A DNA stretch of 8,064 nt from Anaerolineae bacterium. GTDB taxonomy: Bacteria; Chloroflexota; Anaerolineae; B4-G1; SLSP01. This document shows, one piece after another, positions 1-5,250 of this stretch. How positions within the stretch are numbered: the stretch's first letter is position 1; the number at the start of each line of letters is the position of its first letter. The notes under the pieces are model-generated. The model was not told where the DNA came from. It saw nothing but the letters and a program-made list of their open reading frames with translations, and did no database searches. The stretch lies in contig JAIOSN010000006.1 of NCBI GenBank assembly GCA_021107605.1, positions 1 to 8,064 on the forward strand, read 5' to 3'. A program made the translations under genes and the position numbers.

Positions 1-738
1 ATCCGGGTTGCTCCAGATGAACACTCACTCAAACCTGTGCAGCTGGGGGATTCTAGTGCTTTGCGCGTGGGGCAATTCGTCGTGGCGATTGGCAACCCCT
101 TTGGATTGGAACAGACGGTGACTTTTGGAGTCATCAGCAGCTTGGGGCGAATCATTGACAGCCCCGAGGGAGGACGCTTTATCGGGGAAGCTATTCAGAC
201 CGATGCGGCGATCAATCCTGGTAACTCCGGTGGCCCGCTCTTGGACTTACAGGGTCAGGTGATCGGTGTGAACGCGCAGATAATCAGTCCCAGCCGGGCC
301 AATGCCGGCATCGGATTCGCTATCCCGGTGAACACGGTGCAACGGGTGGTCCCGGAGCTCATTGCTACCGGACAGTACGGCCATCCCTGGCTGGGGGTCT
401 CCTTCCTTGACCTGGGGCGTTGGTCGGATCTATTGCAACAGGCGAATCTCGATGTGCCTGACGAGGGATTGCTGATCTTAGAAGTACTCCGCGATTCCCC
501 GGCTGCGGAGGCCGGGTTACGCGGTGGAACGGAGAGCGCGGTAGTTGGCAATGCGCGGCTGCAAGTGGGAGGGGACGTCATCGTAGCTATCAGCGGAGAA
601 TCCTTCTCCAACTGGAGCGAGTTCAATATCTATCTGGAAATCGAAACGCGCGTGGGAGAGACGATTGAGGTCACCGTGTTGCGTGATGGTGAACAGATTA
701 CAGTTCCCCTAACCCTGGGAGAGCGTCCAGAAGATTAG
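1..738 (+). CDS. HtrA/DegP-family serine protease with one PDZ domain (5'-truncated by window)
   Basis: Envelope serine endoprotease (peptidase family S1C) that degrades misfolded proteins outside the cytoplasm; the product is read from base 1 because the frame is open to the window edge, so the true start, signal or anchor segment, and the catalytic His and Asp lie upstream. Seen: 245 residues. They contain LGDSSALRVGQFVVAIGNPFG, the substrate-loop region, and TDAAINPGNSGGPL with the nucleophile Ser at residue 76 (codon 226-228). The protease core closes with GIGFAIPVN. From about residue 125 (GHPWLGVSF) to the end is a single PDZ domain, with LRDSPAAEAGLRGG and GGDVIVAISGE as its characteristic segments. 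One PDZ and a stop right after it fit the HhoA/DegS-like one-PDZ architecture rather than two-PDZ DegP. A GTG at 37 is an internal codon, not a start. The gene is followed by a hairpin terminator at 898-941. Family assignment is very secure; the exact subtype is not. Confidence 0.95.
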   Translation: MRVAPDEHSLKPVQLGDSSALRVGQFVVAIGNPFGLEQTVTFGVISSLGRIIDSPEGGRFIGEAIQTDAAINPGNSGGPLLDLQGQVIGVNAQIISPSRANAGIGFAIPVNTVQRVVPELIATGQYGHPWLGVSFLDLGRWSDLLQQANLDVPDEGLLILEVLRDSPAAEAGLRGGTESAVVGNARLQVGGDVIVAISGESFSNWSEFNIYLEIETRVGETIEVTVLRDGEQITVPLTLGERPED

Positions 739-745
739 CATTGAG

Positions 746-886
746 GTTGCTACTCAGGCGGGATAGACCTCCGCGGTCTGGATACAGGTTTTGCTGGTCA
801 AAGTACCTCCCCAGACCGAGATTGCGCCACCCCGCGGCGGATGGGTAGACCTCGGAGGTCTGAAATAGGCCAGCCTGAGTAGTAAC
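746..886. repeat. Small element with terminal inverted repeats and internal palindromes (MITE-like)
   Basis: The ends are inverted copies: GTTGCTACTCAGGC at 746-759 and GCCTGAGTAGTAAC at 873-886 (13 of 14 pair). Just inside each end sits a 15-bp palindrome: AGACCTCCGCGGTCT at 765-779 (one mismatched pair) and AGACCTCGGAGGTCT at 847-861 (perfect 7-bp arms). A further partial CAGACCGAG lies at about 812-820. There is no coding capacity. The structure suggests a non-autonomous mobile repeat or a composite of dispersed palindromes; AGACCTCNGAGGTCT-type palindromes are, to my knowledge, frequent in Chloroflexota genomes. No target-site duplication is obvious. Confidence 0.55.
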
Positions 887-897
887 GCATTGAGCAA

Positions 898-941
898 ATA
901 AAGCCTGAGAGTTGCGATTAACGGCAACTCTCAGGCTTTAT
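898..941. terminator. Strong hairpin terminator between convergent genes
   Basis: A perfect 18-bp stem (898-915 with 924-941, starting ATAAAGCCTGAGAGTTGC) encloses an 8-base loop. The stem's right arm ends in TTTAT followed by CTTT, giving a T-rich tail on the plus strand for HtrA. On the minus strand the tail is TATTTGCTC. It therefore probably serves HtrA and may also stop leftward transcripts from the DUF2007-like gene. Confidence 0.85.
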
Positions 942-1099
942 CTTTGAGGTTTTGTTGGTATTCGCGCAAGCTTACGGAAGACCAGCACCCCCGGGGCAGG
1001 ATTAGAGTACGCTAGATCTGCCTCAACCTAGCTAAGTCTCAGCGTCCCCTTGCGGTTGGTGTGCCTGTGGCGAAGATCACACCGCTGATGACGAACGAG

Positions 1100-1402
1100 C
1101 TATTTGGGAGCTGGACAGCTCGGTTCTGCAACGTCTGGGGGGATGGCGAAAACTTCCCTCTTGACGGGCTTCGCCTCCAAAATGAGTTGTGCCTCTTTTT
1201 TCCATTCCATGGGCACCAACACCTCAACCCGCCCGATTTTACGGACTGTGACGGGGATGGCGCGGCTGGCGGCCTCGTAGCTTAACACGGCAGGGATACC
1301 ACCACTTTCTAGCACGCCTTGTATCACCATGGCTCGGAGTATACCTTCGGCTACATAGACAGTTGTTAGTCCGACAGGGCCTTCTTTTTGGGTGTCCATC
1401 AT
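1100..1402 (-). CDS. Small DUF2007-like (putative signal-transducing) protein
   Basis: A 100-residue soluble protein, with no signal peptide or membrane segment. Residues 12-76 read like the DUF2007 fold: TTVYVAEGILRAMVIQGVLESGG, in which a short strand is followed by a helix carrying the LE.GGIPA turn, then VEVLVPMEWKKEAQLIL, a strand followed by a closing helix. This ferredoxin-like module is known as a 'putative prokaryotic signal transducing protein'; its molecular role is unknown. The C-terminal 20 residues are proline-rich and probably disordered. Two ATGs are adjacent (1400-1402 and 1397-1399); AAGGAGAT lies at 1405-1412, so its GGAG core is 5 bases from the first ATG and 8 from the second, and the second may be used. 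It is divergent from the 518-aa gene and shares its 160-bp regulatory region. The family call comes from pattern memory and is moderate; the gene itself is likely real. Confidence 0.7.
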   Translation of the reverse strand: MMDTQKEGPVGLTTVYVAEGILRAMVIQGVLESGGIPAVLSYEAASRAIPVTVRKIGRVEVLVPMEWKKEAQLILEAKPVKREVFAIPPDVAEPSCPAPK

Positions 1403-1404
1403 CT

Positions 1405-1412
1405 ATCTCCTT
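1405..1412 (-). promoter_or_regulatory. Ribosome binding site of the DUF2007-like gene
   Basis: AAGGAGAT on the minus strand is a strong Shine-Dalgarno match. It serves two consecutive ATG codons, with core-to-start spacing of 5 or 8 bases, so the start is ambiguous by one codon. Confidence 0.75.
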
Positions 1413-1438
1413 AAAGTAAAGTGTAATAATCACGCTAG

Positions 1439-1456
1439 GGTAAGATTTATCTTGCC
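1439..1456. promoter_or_regulatory. Palindrome upstream of the DUF2007-like gene
   Basis: GGTAAGATTTATCTTGCC is an imperfect palindrome (7 of 8 arm pairs, TT centre). It lies about 37 bases upstream of the leftward start, in the divergent intergenic region, and is surrounded by a looser CTAGG (1435-1439)/CCTAG (1461-1465) pair. It may be an operator or merely an AT-rich symmetry; nothing in the sequence identifies a regulator. Confidence 0.3.
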
Positions 1457-1473
1457 TGATCCTAGTTTGCTTC

Positions 1474-1540
1474 ATTTGCTAAATTTGTCAACCATCTTTT
1501 CCCTGGTATAATCATTTTTGCATATTTTAGTTTAGCAAAT
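1474..1540. promoter_or_regulatory. Inverted repeat arms framing the 518-aa gene promoter
   Basis: ATTTGCTAAA (1474-1483) and its exact reverse complement TTTAGCAAAT (1531-1540) lie 47 bases apart. The left arm nearly abuts the -35 box and the right arm is in the early transcribed region. A further TTTGCT sits at 1466-1471, nine bases before the copy in the left arm. The placement suggests paired operator sites for one DNA-binding protein; this is inference. Confidence 0.45.
1485..1512 (+). promoter_or_regulatory. Sigma70-type promoter with extended -10
   Basis: The -35 box TTGTCA is at 1485-1490, followed by a 16-base spacer and the consensus -10 TATAAT at 1507-1512, preceded by TGG (extended -10 TGN). 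Transcription would begin near 1519, giving a leader of about 45 bases before the GTG start at 1564. The -35 overlaps TTGACA read on the other strand, but I find no good leftward -10 to go with it. Confidence 0.8.
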
Positions 1541-1553
1541 AACGAAAACATTT

Positions 1554-1558
1554 GGAGA
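1554..1558 (+). promoter_or_regulatory. Ribosome binding site deciding a GTG start
   Basis: GGAGA ends five bases before GTG at 1564-1566. The frame also offers TTG at 1552, but that codon overlaps this site and has no Shine-Dalgarno sequence of its own, so the GTG is preferred. Confidence 0.7.
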
Positions 1559-1563
1559 AGAGA

Positions 1564-3120
1564 GTGAATAGCGATCAGTATTGGGACAGTTTCTCTATCC
1601 TGCCGGTGGACGCGGAGTATCTGACCAACTTTCTGTTGGAAGAAGAAGAGCCGCGGGATCTGGAAACGTTAGCTTGGGCATTGATTCAACATCGCAACCA
1701 GCAGTTGATAGAATTGGCGGAGGAGTCGCTCTCGCGCGGGCGGATTTATCGACCTGCAGAATCTTACCAGGTAGGGGAAGAGGTTATTTTCCCGCATTTA
1801 GGAAATTTGTTGGGTGAAGTAGTTGGCGTTCGGGAAGGCCGGAATCCAGAGTATGAACCTTTCTCGGTGATTAAGGTGCGTACAGATGCAGGCGAACGCG
1901 AGTTTGCGACTGCTCTGCCAGTGGAGCACCCACTAGATGAAGCGACCTATCTGCCAGCAGAGAATACCAATCCAGAAGAGGTTTTAGCTAATTACGGCCC
2001 ACGAATAGAGGCTGCGCTTGTTGAGCAGCTGCGCCACGATACGAATTTTACCATGGTGGGAGACGAATGGTTTGTGCGAGAGCTTATCATGAATATCCCG
2101 CCGCTGCAACTGAACATTGCGGAAGCCATGTTAGATATGGCTGCTGGCGGCCCGTTACCCACCCAGGATTTCATGGATGAGATGGAATTCCCCGCAGAGG
2201 TTCCGGCAGCATTGCAGGCTTTTTCGCTAGAATATGCCATGTTGCGGGACCGGCGTTTTGACGAGGTAGGGCCGGCCGGGCAGGCACTCTGGTATCTGCG
2301 GGCGATGGAACCCCAAGAAGTGTTGGAAATACCGCATTTGCTGCGCTATATACCTACTTCCTACAATCGTGCCTTAGTAGATGTAGAAGCGCTTAATTCG
2401 GCTTTGCAAATCCAGGATGAATGGGCTGAGTATCCTATGGAGGATGAGGCAGAGCGCGTAGAGGAACCGATTACGGTGGCTTTGCTCTATCCGCATTGGC
2501 GTAGCGGCACGTTACCCTTGACCCCCGATTTATCGCAGCTCTTTCCTACCGCGCGGCTTACCGACCATATCCGCTTTACATTTGTGGATGGCAAGACGGG
2601 GAATAAATTCCCTGGCTGGGTGGTCCGTAGCGGACGTTATGTTTACGGATTGAAGGATTGCTATACAGAATCGCACTTGATTCCGGGAGCTTACGTGGAT
2701 TTGCAACGTGGTGAAGAACCGGGTACGATTGTGGTGCAGGCTCGTCTATTGCGCACCAAGCGTGGTGAATGGTTACGCACTATTACCGTTGACGAGGACA
2801 CCTTCTCGCTTGAGGTTACTCGATATCCTGTCTTCTGTGAATTTAGTGAGATGGTTGCTTTGGGCATATCCGATCCGGAGGCTGTGGATGCACTAAGAAA
2901 GCACTCGCAACAGCGTTCTCTGGAATCTTTGATAGATCAGATATTCCGTGAATTGGTGGTCTTGAGTATGCAGCGGGCAGTCCATGTGGCCACGCTCTAC
3001 AGTGTCTTGAACCTACTCCGTCGCGTTCCTCCCGCCCCCGTCCAGGCGATTCTGATAGCCGGACAACAGTATGTCTCGTTAAGAAATAATTATTGGTCAT
3101 ATCAGGAGATGGAGGATTAA
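1564..3120 (+). CDS. Conserved-looking 518-aa protein of unknown function
   Basis: I do not recognise a named family. The protein is soluble and acidic, with no signal peptide, membrane segment or recognisable nucleotide-binding or catalytic motif. By eye it has four parts. Residues 1-60 are helical, with an acidic LLEEEEPRDLETLAWAL stretch. Residues 66-125 look like a small beta-barrel (YQVGEEVIFPHLGNLLGEVV, then EREFATALPVEHPL). Residues 140-295 are mainly helical, with GQALWYLRAMEPQEVLE. Residues 303-425 are strand-rich, with YPHWRSGTLPLTPDLSQLFP and FPGWVVRSGRYVYGL. A helical end (440-490) follows. I associate this layout with uncharacterised Chloroflexota proteins, but that is memory, not a search. 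It has its own extended -10 promoter flanked by inverted arms, and its stop overlaps the next start (TAATG), indicating translational coupling. A nucleic-acid-related role is only a guess, from the barrel-like segment and the partner's winged-helix-like end. Confidence 0.8.
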   Translation: MNSDQYWDSFSILPVDAEYLTNFLLEEEEPRDLETLAWALIQHRNQQLIELAEESLSRGRIYRPAESYQVGEEVIFPHLGNLLGEVVGVREGRNPEYEPFSVIKVRTDAGEREFATALPVEHPLDEATYLPAENTNPEEVLANYGPRIEAALVEQLRHDTNFTMVGDEWFVRELIMNIPPLQLNIAEAMLDMAAGGPLPTQDFMDEMEFPAEVPAALQAFSLEYAMLRDRRFDEVGPAGQALWYLRAMEPQEVLEIPHLLRYIPTSYNRALVDVEALNSALQIQDEWAEYPMEDEAERVEEPITVALLYPHWRSGTLPLTPDLSQLFPTARLTDHIRFTFVDGKTGNKFPGWVVRSGRYVYGLKDCYTESHLIPGAYVDLQRGEEPGTIVVQARLLRTKRGEWLRTITVDEDTFSLEVTRYPVFCEFSEMVALGISDPEAVDALRKHSQQRSLESLIDQIFRELVVLSMQRAVHVATLYSVLNLLRRVPPAPVQAILIAGQQYVSLRNNYWSYQEMED

Positions 3121-3563
3121 TGACGGCGCTGGTACCTGATCTTAAATTGATGCACTTCATTAAGCCCACTGTGGATACGCCTTTCCATATTGATTATTCC
3201 TGGTGGGGTAAACATGATTTGGATATCAATATCGAGCTTTTGGCGCATCTTTGCCCCACGCACCGCGAAGTTTATCGGCAGCAGAAGGTAGGAGCAGAGA
3301 TTGATTGGATTGATTGGGTCACAGGTGAAGTTCAAAGGGTGGCAGGACTCCAGTATATCATCACTACACATTGTAGTAAGGAGCCTGACTATATTACTCA
3401 TGCGGCAACTCTGGTAGAAGCTATTTTCCGGATTTTTCTAATTAACAGTAATACTCCCTTGACTCCTGAACAATTGGCAGACAAGATAGAACAGCCAGCG
3501 TTACAGATCTTGAAAGTCCTGGCGGGACGCACGGTGCATAAAGGTCTGCGACCAACGCGATAG
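3120..3563 (+). CDS. 147-aa partner protein of unknown function, winged-helix-like C-terminus
   Basis: The ATG at 3120 shares its A with the upstream TAA, and GGAGG at 3111-3115 (plus AGGAGA at 3104-3109) supplies ribosome binding, so the two genes are translationally coupled. An in-frame codon at 3093 would extend it by nine residues but lacks this spacing. Residues 10-75 contain FIKPTVDTPFHIDYSWWGKH and IDWIDWVTGEVQRVAGL, aromatic and strand-rich with a single Cys-Pro (45-46). HCSKEPDYITHAATLVEAIF leads into residues 100-147, where NTPLTPEQLADKI followed by LQILKVLAGRTVHKGLRP looks like a helix-turn-helix plus wing. The resemblance is visual only. No enzyme motif is present. The two genes are probably one functional unit. 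Its stop lies just 16 bases before a tRNA gene, with no terminator between them. Confidence 0.8.
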   Translation: MTALVPDLKLMHFIKPTVDTPFHIDYSWWGKHDLDINIELLAHLCPTHREVYRQQKVGAEIDWIDWVTGEVQRVAGLQYIITTHCSKEPDYITHAATLVEAIFRIFLINSNTPLTPEQLADKIEQPALQILKVLAGRTVHKGLRPTR

Positions 3564-3579
3564 TTGCGTGGTGGTACTT

Positions 3580-3653
3580 ACCCCCGTAGCGCAATTGGAT
3601 AGCGCATCGGACTTCTAATCCGGTTGTTGTGGGTTCAAATCCCACCGGGGGTA
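3580..3653 (+). tRNA. tRNA-Arg (anticodon TCT)
   Basis: A full 74-base cloverleaf can be folded. The acceptor is ACCCCCG (3580-3586) with CGGGGGT (3646-3652) and discriminator A (3653). The D stem is GCGC/GCGC (3589-3592, 3602-3605). The anticodon stem is TCGGA/TCCGG with one T-G wobble, and its loop CTTCTAA carries TCT at 3614-3616. The T stem is GTGGG/CCCAC with loop TTCAAAT. It decodes AGA. CCA is not encoded (CCT follows), so it is added after transcription. It sits 16 bases after a protein gene and 20 bases before a terminator hairpin. Confidence 0.97.
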
Positions 3654-3672
3654 CCTTGATAAAATATAAGCG

Positions 3673-3708
3673 GAGGAGAGCTGAAAATGACTTCAGCTCT
3701 CCTCTTTT
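3673..3708 (+). terminator. Rho-independent terminator after tRNA-Arg
   Basis: A perfect 13-bp stem GAGGAGAGCTGAA (3673-3685)/TTCAGCTCTCCTC (3692-3704) with a 6-base loop is followed directly by TTTT. It ends the transcript carrying the tRNA and probably the two upstream protein genes. Confidence 0.92.
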
Positions 3709-3738
3709 GTATCATCTCAATATTCCGGGACGATTTTT

Positions 3739-3804
3739 ACCCCTGAGACACAGAGAACACAGAGTTTTCTTATTTTTTCTCAGTGTCCTCCGTGTCTCAG
3801 GGGT
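3739..3804. repeat. Palindromic dispersed repeat, copy 1 (ACCCCTGAGACAC ends)
   Basis: Two 26-bp arms (3739-3764 and 3779-3804) pair at 23 of 26 positions; the outer 13 bp (ACCCCTGAGACAC / GTGTCTCAGGGGT) are perfect. The centre is a short T-rich loop. Inner arms carry ACAGAG-type segments like the widely scattered 'cacagag/gtgtcttcgtgg' repeats of many environmental bacteria. A diverged copy lies at 7211-7334. It is noncoding and sits between two opposing terminators. Confidence 0.8.
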
Positions 3805-3852
3805 GCGGATGACAGAGGACGAAATGTTTCCCTCTACTCATTGAGAAGATAC

Positions 3853-3883
3853 AAAAAAGCCCCCTGAAAATTTCAGGGGGCTT
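3853..3883 (-). terminator. Rho-independent terminator of the S1-protein gene
   Basis: Read leftward, the 11-bp stem AAGCCCCCTGA/TCAGGGGGCTT (3873-3883 with 3857-3867) has a 5-base loop and is followed by a run of six T (complement of 3853-3858). It begins about 20 bases past the stop codon at 3904-3906. Confidence 0.93.
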
Positions 3884-3903
3884 CAAAGATCACCACCGCA
3901 AGA

Positions 3904-4953
3904 TTACTCTGCTATGGCTACTTCCATTTCCTCTGCTACCACTTCAATTTGCTCTAGGATGGGTTCCTCTGCAATTGGCTCCTGTACCTCTGCAATCAGC
4001 TCCTGCACCTCTGTAACTGACTCTTGTTCCACTGCAACCGATTCTTGCGCCACGGCGACAGTCTCTTGCTCCTCCGTAACCTCGGTGTTCTCCTGCACGG
4101 TTTCAACGGGGATCACGCGCTTGCGGCTCAAGCCAATGCGCTGACGCTCACGATCTACGCTCAACACGTAAACCTCAACCTCATCACCCACGCTCAACAC
4201 TTTGCTGGGATGCTCTACATAATCCCAATCCAACTCTGAGATATGGATCAACCCATCCACGCCACCCAAATCAACAAAGGCGCCAAAATCAACTACGTTG
4301 CGCACTGTCCCAGTGCGGATATCGCCTTCAGCCAGCTCATCCAAGAGCAATTCGCGTTTCTGCCGGCTCGCCACACGCTCAGAGAGGATCAGACGGCGAC
4401 GGTGCTGATTGACCTCAATCACCGTCATCGAAAGAGCATCTCCCACCAGCTCTTGCTTTACCTCATCAAAACGATCCCGCTTCAACCCGGAGGGCACCGA
4501 TGTCAGGTGCGAATTGGGCACAAAACCACGTAAGCGCCCGAACTCCACCAATATCCCCCCTCGATTGACGTCAATCACCTCGGCCTCAAAGACACCTTCG
4601 CTCTCCAACAGATTTGCGGCCTGCAACCAATCTTGCTGCTCCAAACCTTTGTTGAGCGAAACTTGAACACCACCATGTTGACGTGACTCACGCATCACCA
4701 ACACCGGGACTTTGTCGCCGACAGATAACCCCGCCAGGTAATCCTTGTCCACGTAGTCCAAATCTTTTGGGGAAATGATGCCATCGCGCTTGCCATCCAA
4801 ATCCACTAACATATCATTTTCTCCAATGGAAAGAATGACTGCTTCGCAGACCTCGCCATTTCTCGGGCGCATGTGCTGAAAAGCATCTTCGAGCAATGCG
4901 GCAAACTGTGATTCCATTTCTTTCTTGCTATCCTCTTGTTGCTTATCCATCAT
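3904..4953 (-). CDS. rpsA: S1 RNA-binding domain protein (ribosomal protein S1-like)
   Basis: A 349-residue protein with three S1 (OB-fold) domains: residues 33-102 (NGEVCEAVILSIGENDMLVDL), 119-195 (GVFEAEVIDVNRGGILVEF) and 210-279 (GDIRTGTVRNVVDFGAFVDL, ending in IGLSRKR). The last domain is the most canonical, with DFGAFVDLGGVDGLIHISEL. Ribosomal S1 binds mRNA upstream of the start codon and aids initiation on the 30S subunit; E. coli S1 has six domains, while shorter three- or four-domain forms occur in other phyla. Residues 281-349 are an unusual tail: 21 Glu in 69 residues, with no Asp, Lys, Arg, His or Gly. It includes five exact-length heptads starting QE (residues 296-330). Two ATGs are adjacent (4953, 4950); AAGGAAGG at 4965-4972 lies about 11 bases upstream of the first. 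The gene is monocistronic, with its own terminator and a candidate promoter near 5019. The symbol is by homology; a non-ribosomal S1 protein is possible. Confidence 0.9.
   Translation of the reverse strand: MMDKQQEDSKKEMESQFAALLEDAFQHMRPRNGEVCEAVILSIGENDMLVDLDGKRDGIISPKDLDYVDKDYLAGLSVGDKVPVLVMRESRQHGGVQVSLNKGLEQQDWLQAANLLESEGVFEAEVIDVNRGGILVEFGRLRGFVPNSHLTSVPSGLKRDRFDEVKQELVGDALSMTVIEVNQHRRRLILSERVASRQKRELLLDELAEGDIRTGTVRNVVDFGAFVDLGGVDGLIHISELDWDYVEHPSKVLSVGDEVEVYVLSVDRERQRIGLSRKRVIPVETVQENTEVTEEQETVAVAQESVAVEQESVTEVQELIAEVQEPIAEEPILEQIEVVAEEMEVAIAE
3964..4068 (-). repeat. 21-bp tandem repeat in the S1-protein tail (5 units)
   Basis: Five successive 21-base units code for heptads QETVAVA, QESVAVE, QESVTEV, QELIAEV and QEPIAEE. 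On the plus strand this shows as CTCCTG or CTCTTG/ATTCTTG recurring every 21 bases. Units have diverged at third positions, so the repeat is not a very recent expansion, but unit length is kept exactly. Confidence 0.85.
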
Positions 4954-5018
4954 CTGTTATCTAACCTTCCTTGGTTAACCTAAACCTAATTTTTCCAACA
5001 GCCAATGATTAACAAAGT

Positions 5019-5027
5019 ATCATACCA
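5019..5027 (-). promoter_or_regulatory. Candidate extended -10 for the S1-protein gene
   Basis: Leftward TGG-TATGAT (TATGAT at 5019-5024, TGG at 5025-5027) fits an extended -10. The -35 region has no good TTGACA match and is occupied by a palindrome at 5031-5049. It would give a leader of about 60 bases. Confidence 0.45.
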
Positions 5028-5030
5028 TCG

Positions 5031-5049
5031 TCACGGTAAGTTACCGTAA
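5031..5049. promoter_or_regulatory. 19-bp palindrome, candidate operator
   Basis: TCACGGTAAGTTACCGTAA has 9-base arms around one central base, with 8 of 9 pairs matching. It covers the spacer and -35 zone of the candidate leftward promoter, where a bound protein could repress, or activate a promoter lacking a -35. Confidence 0.5.
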
Positions 5050-5144
5050 CCCTGTTGCTGCTGCTTATAATAACACAGGTACAAAATTTTGCAGCGGAGC
5101 GTCCCTGCCAAATCAGTGATCTAGCGACATCATCGAAATTTCTT

Positions 5145-5172
5145 TTGTCGCCACCCATAACTACGCTATAAT
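5145..5172 (+). promoter_or_regulatory. Sigma70-type promoter candidate, rightward
   Basis: The -35 TTGTCG (5145-5150), a 16-base spacer and the consensus -10 TATAAT (5167-5172). Transcription from near 5179 would run through the tandem repeat and reach the kinase ATG at 5424 after an unusually long leader of about 245 bases. Confidence 0.55.
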
Positions 5173-5220
5173 AAAGCAAATCGTTACTATCCAACCACTC
5201 TGCAAAATTCAAGAGCGGAC

Positions 5221-5250
5221 GCAGATTCGCGCAGATTTTCGCAGATAAAA
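5221..5250. repeat. Three 10-bp tandem units GCAGATNNNN
   Basis: GCAGATTCGC, GCAGATTTTC and GCAGATAAAA follow one another. The preceding GGAC gives GGACGCAGATT, which recurs at 7279-7289 inside the second dispersed repeat. ACGCAGATT-type strings of this sort are scattered in many environmental genomes. Confidence 0.7.

Larger units (their letters stand above)
739..1099. other. Gene-free convergent intergenic stretch
   Basis: This stretch lies between the rightward HtrA gene and the leftward DUF2007-like gene. It holds a repeat element at 746-886 and a hairpin terminator at 898-941. From 942 to 1099 I see no convincing gene or RNA. There is a weak interrupted stem (GGTGTG near 1058 with CACACC near 1078) just past the stop of the leftward gene, but it has no T-tract, so I do not call it a terminator. 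Confidence 0.6.

Noticed and set aside
1061..1285. Rightward 74-codon frame over the DUF2007-like gene
   Set aside because: Antisense to a better-supported gene with a strong ribosome binding site; no start signals of its own.
1463..1491. Leftward promoter using TTGACA (complement of 1486-1491) for the DUF2007-like gene
   Set aside because: The -35 is perfect, but at 16-18 bases spacing no acceptable -10 hexamer exists.
3442..3645. Leftward 67-codon frame (protein begins MGFEPTTTGLEVRC)
   Set aside because: It is the antisense of tRNA-Arg and the end of the 147-aa gene; MGFEPTT-type products are a well-known artefact of reading tRNA genes backwards.
3629..3844. Rightward 71-codon frame (MGSNPTGG)
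   Set aside because: It starts inside the tRNA T arm and runs through a terminator and a palindromic repeat; there is no ribosome binding site.
3580..3900. tRNA-Arg as an integration (att) site for a mobile island
   Set aside because: No direct repeat of the tRNA 3' end and no integrase gene is seen downstream in the window.
4243..4533. Rightward frames opposite the S1-protein gene (also 3914-4144, 4024-4239, 4409-4666)
   Set aside because: Shadows of a clearly coding strand; composition follows the antisense of S1 codons and the 21-bp repeat.
5009..5212. Leftward 67-codon frame in the S1/kinase intergenic region
   Set aside because: TTG start without a ribosome binding site; it crosses a promoter candidate and a palindrome, and no family is recognisable.
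5221..5250. CRISPR array
   Set aside because: Units are 10 bp, contiguous, without spacers, and there are only three; no cas gene is nearby.
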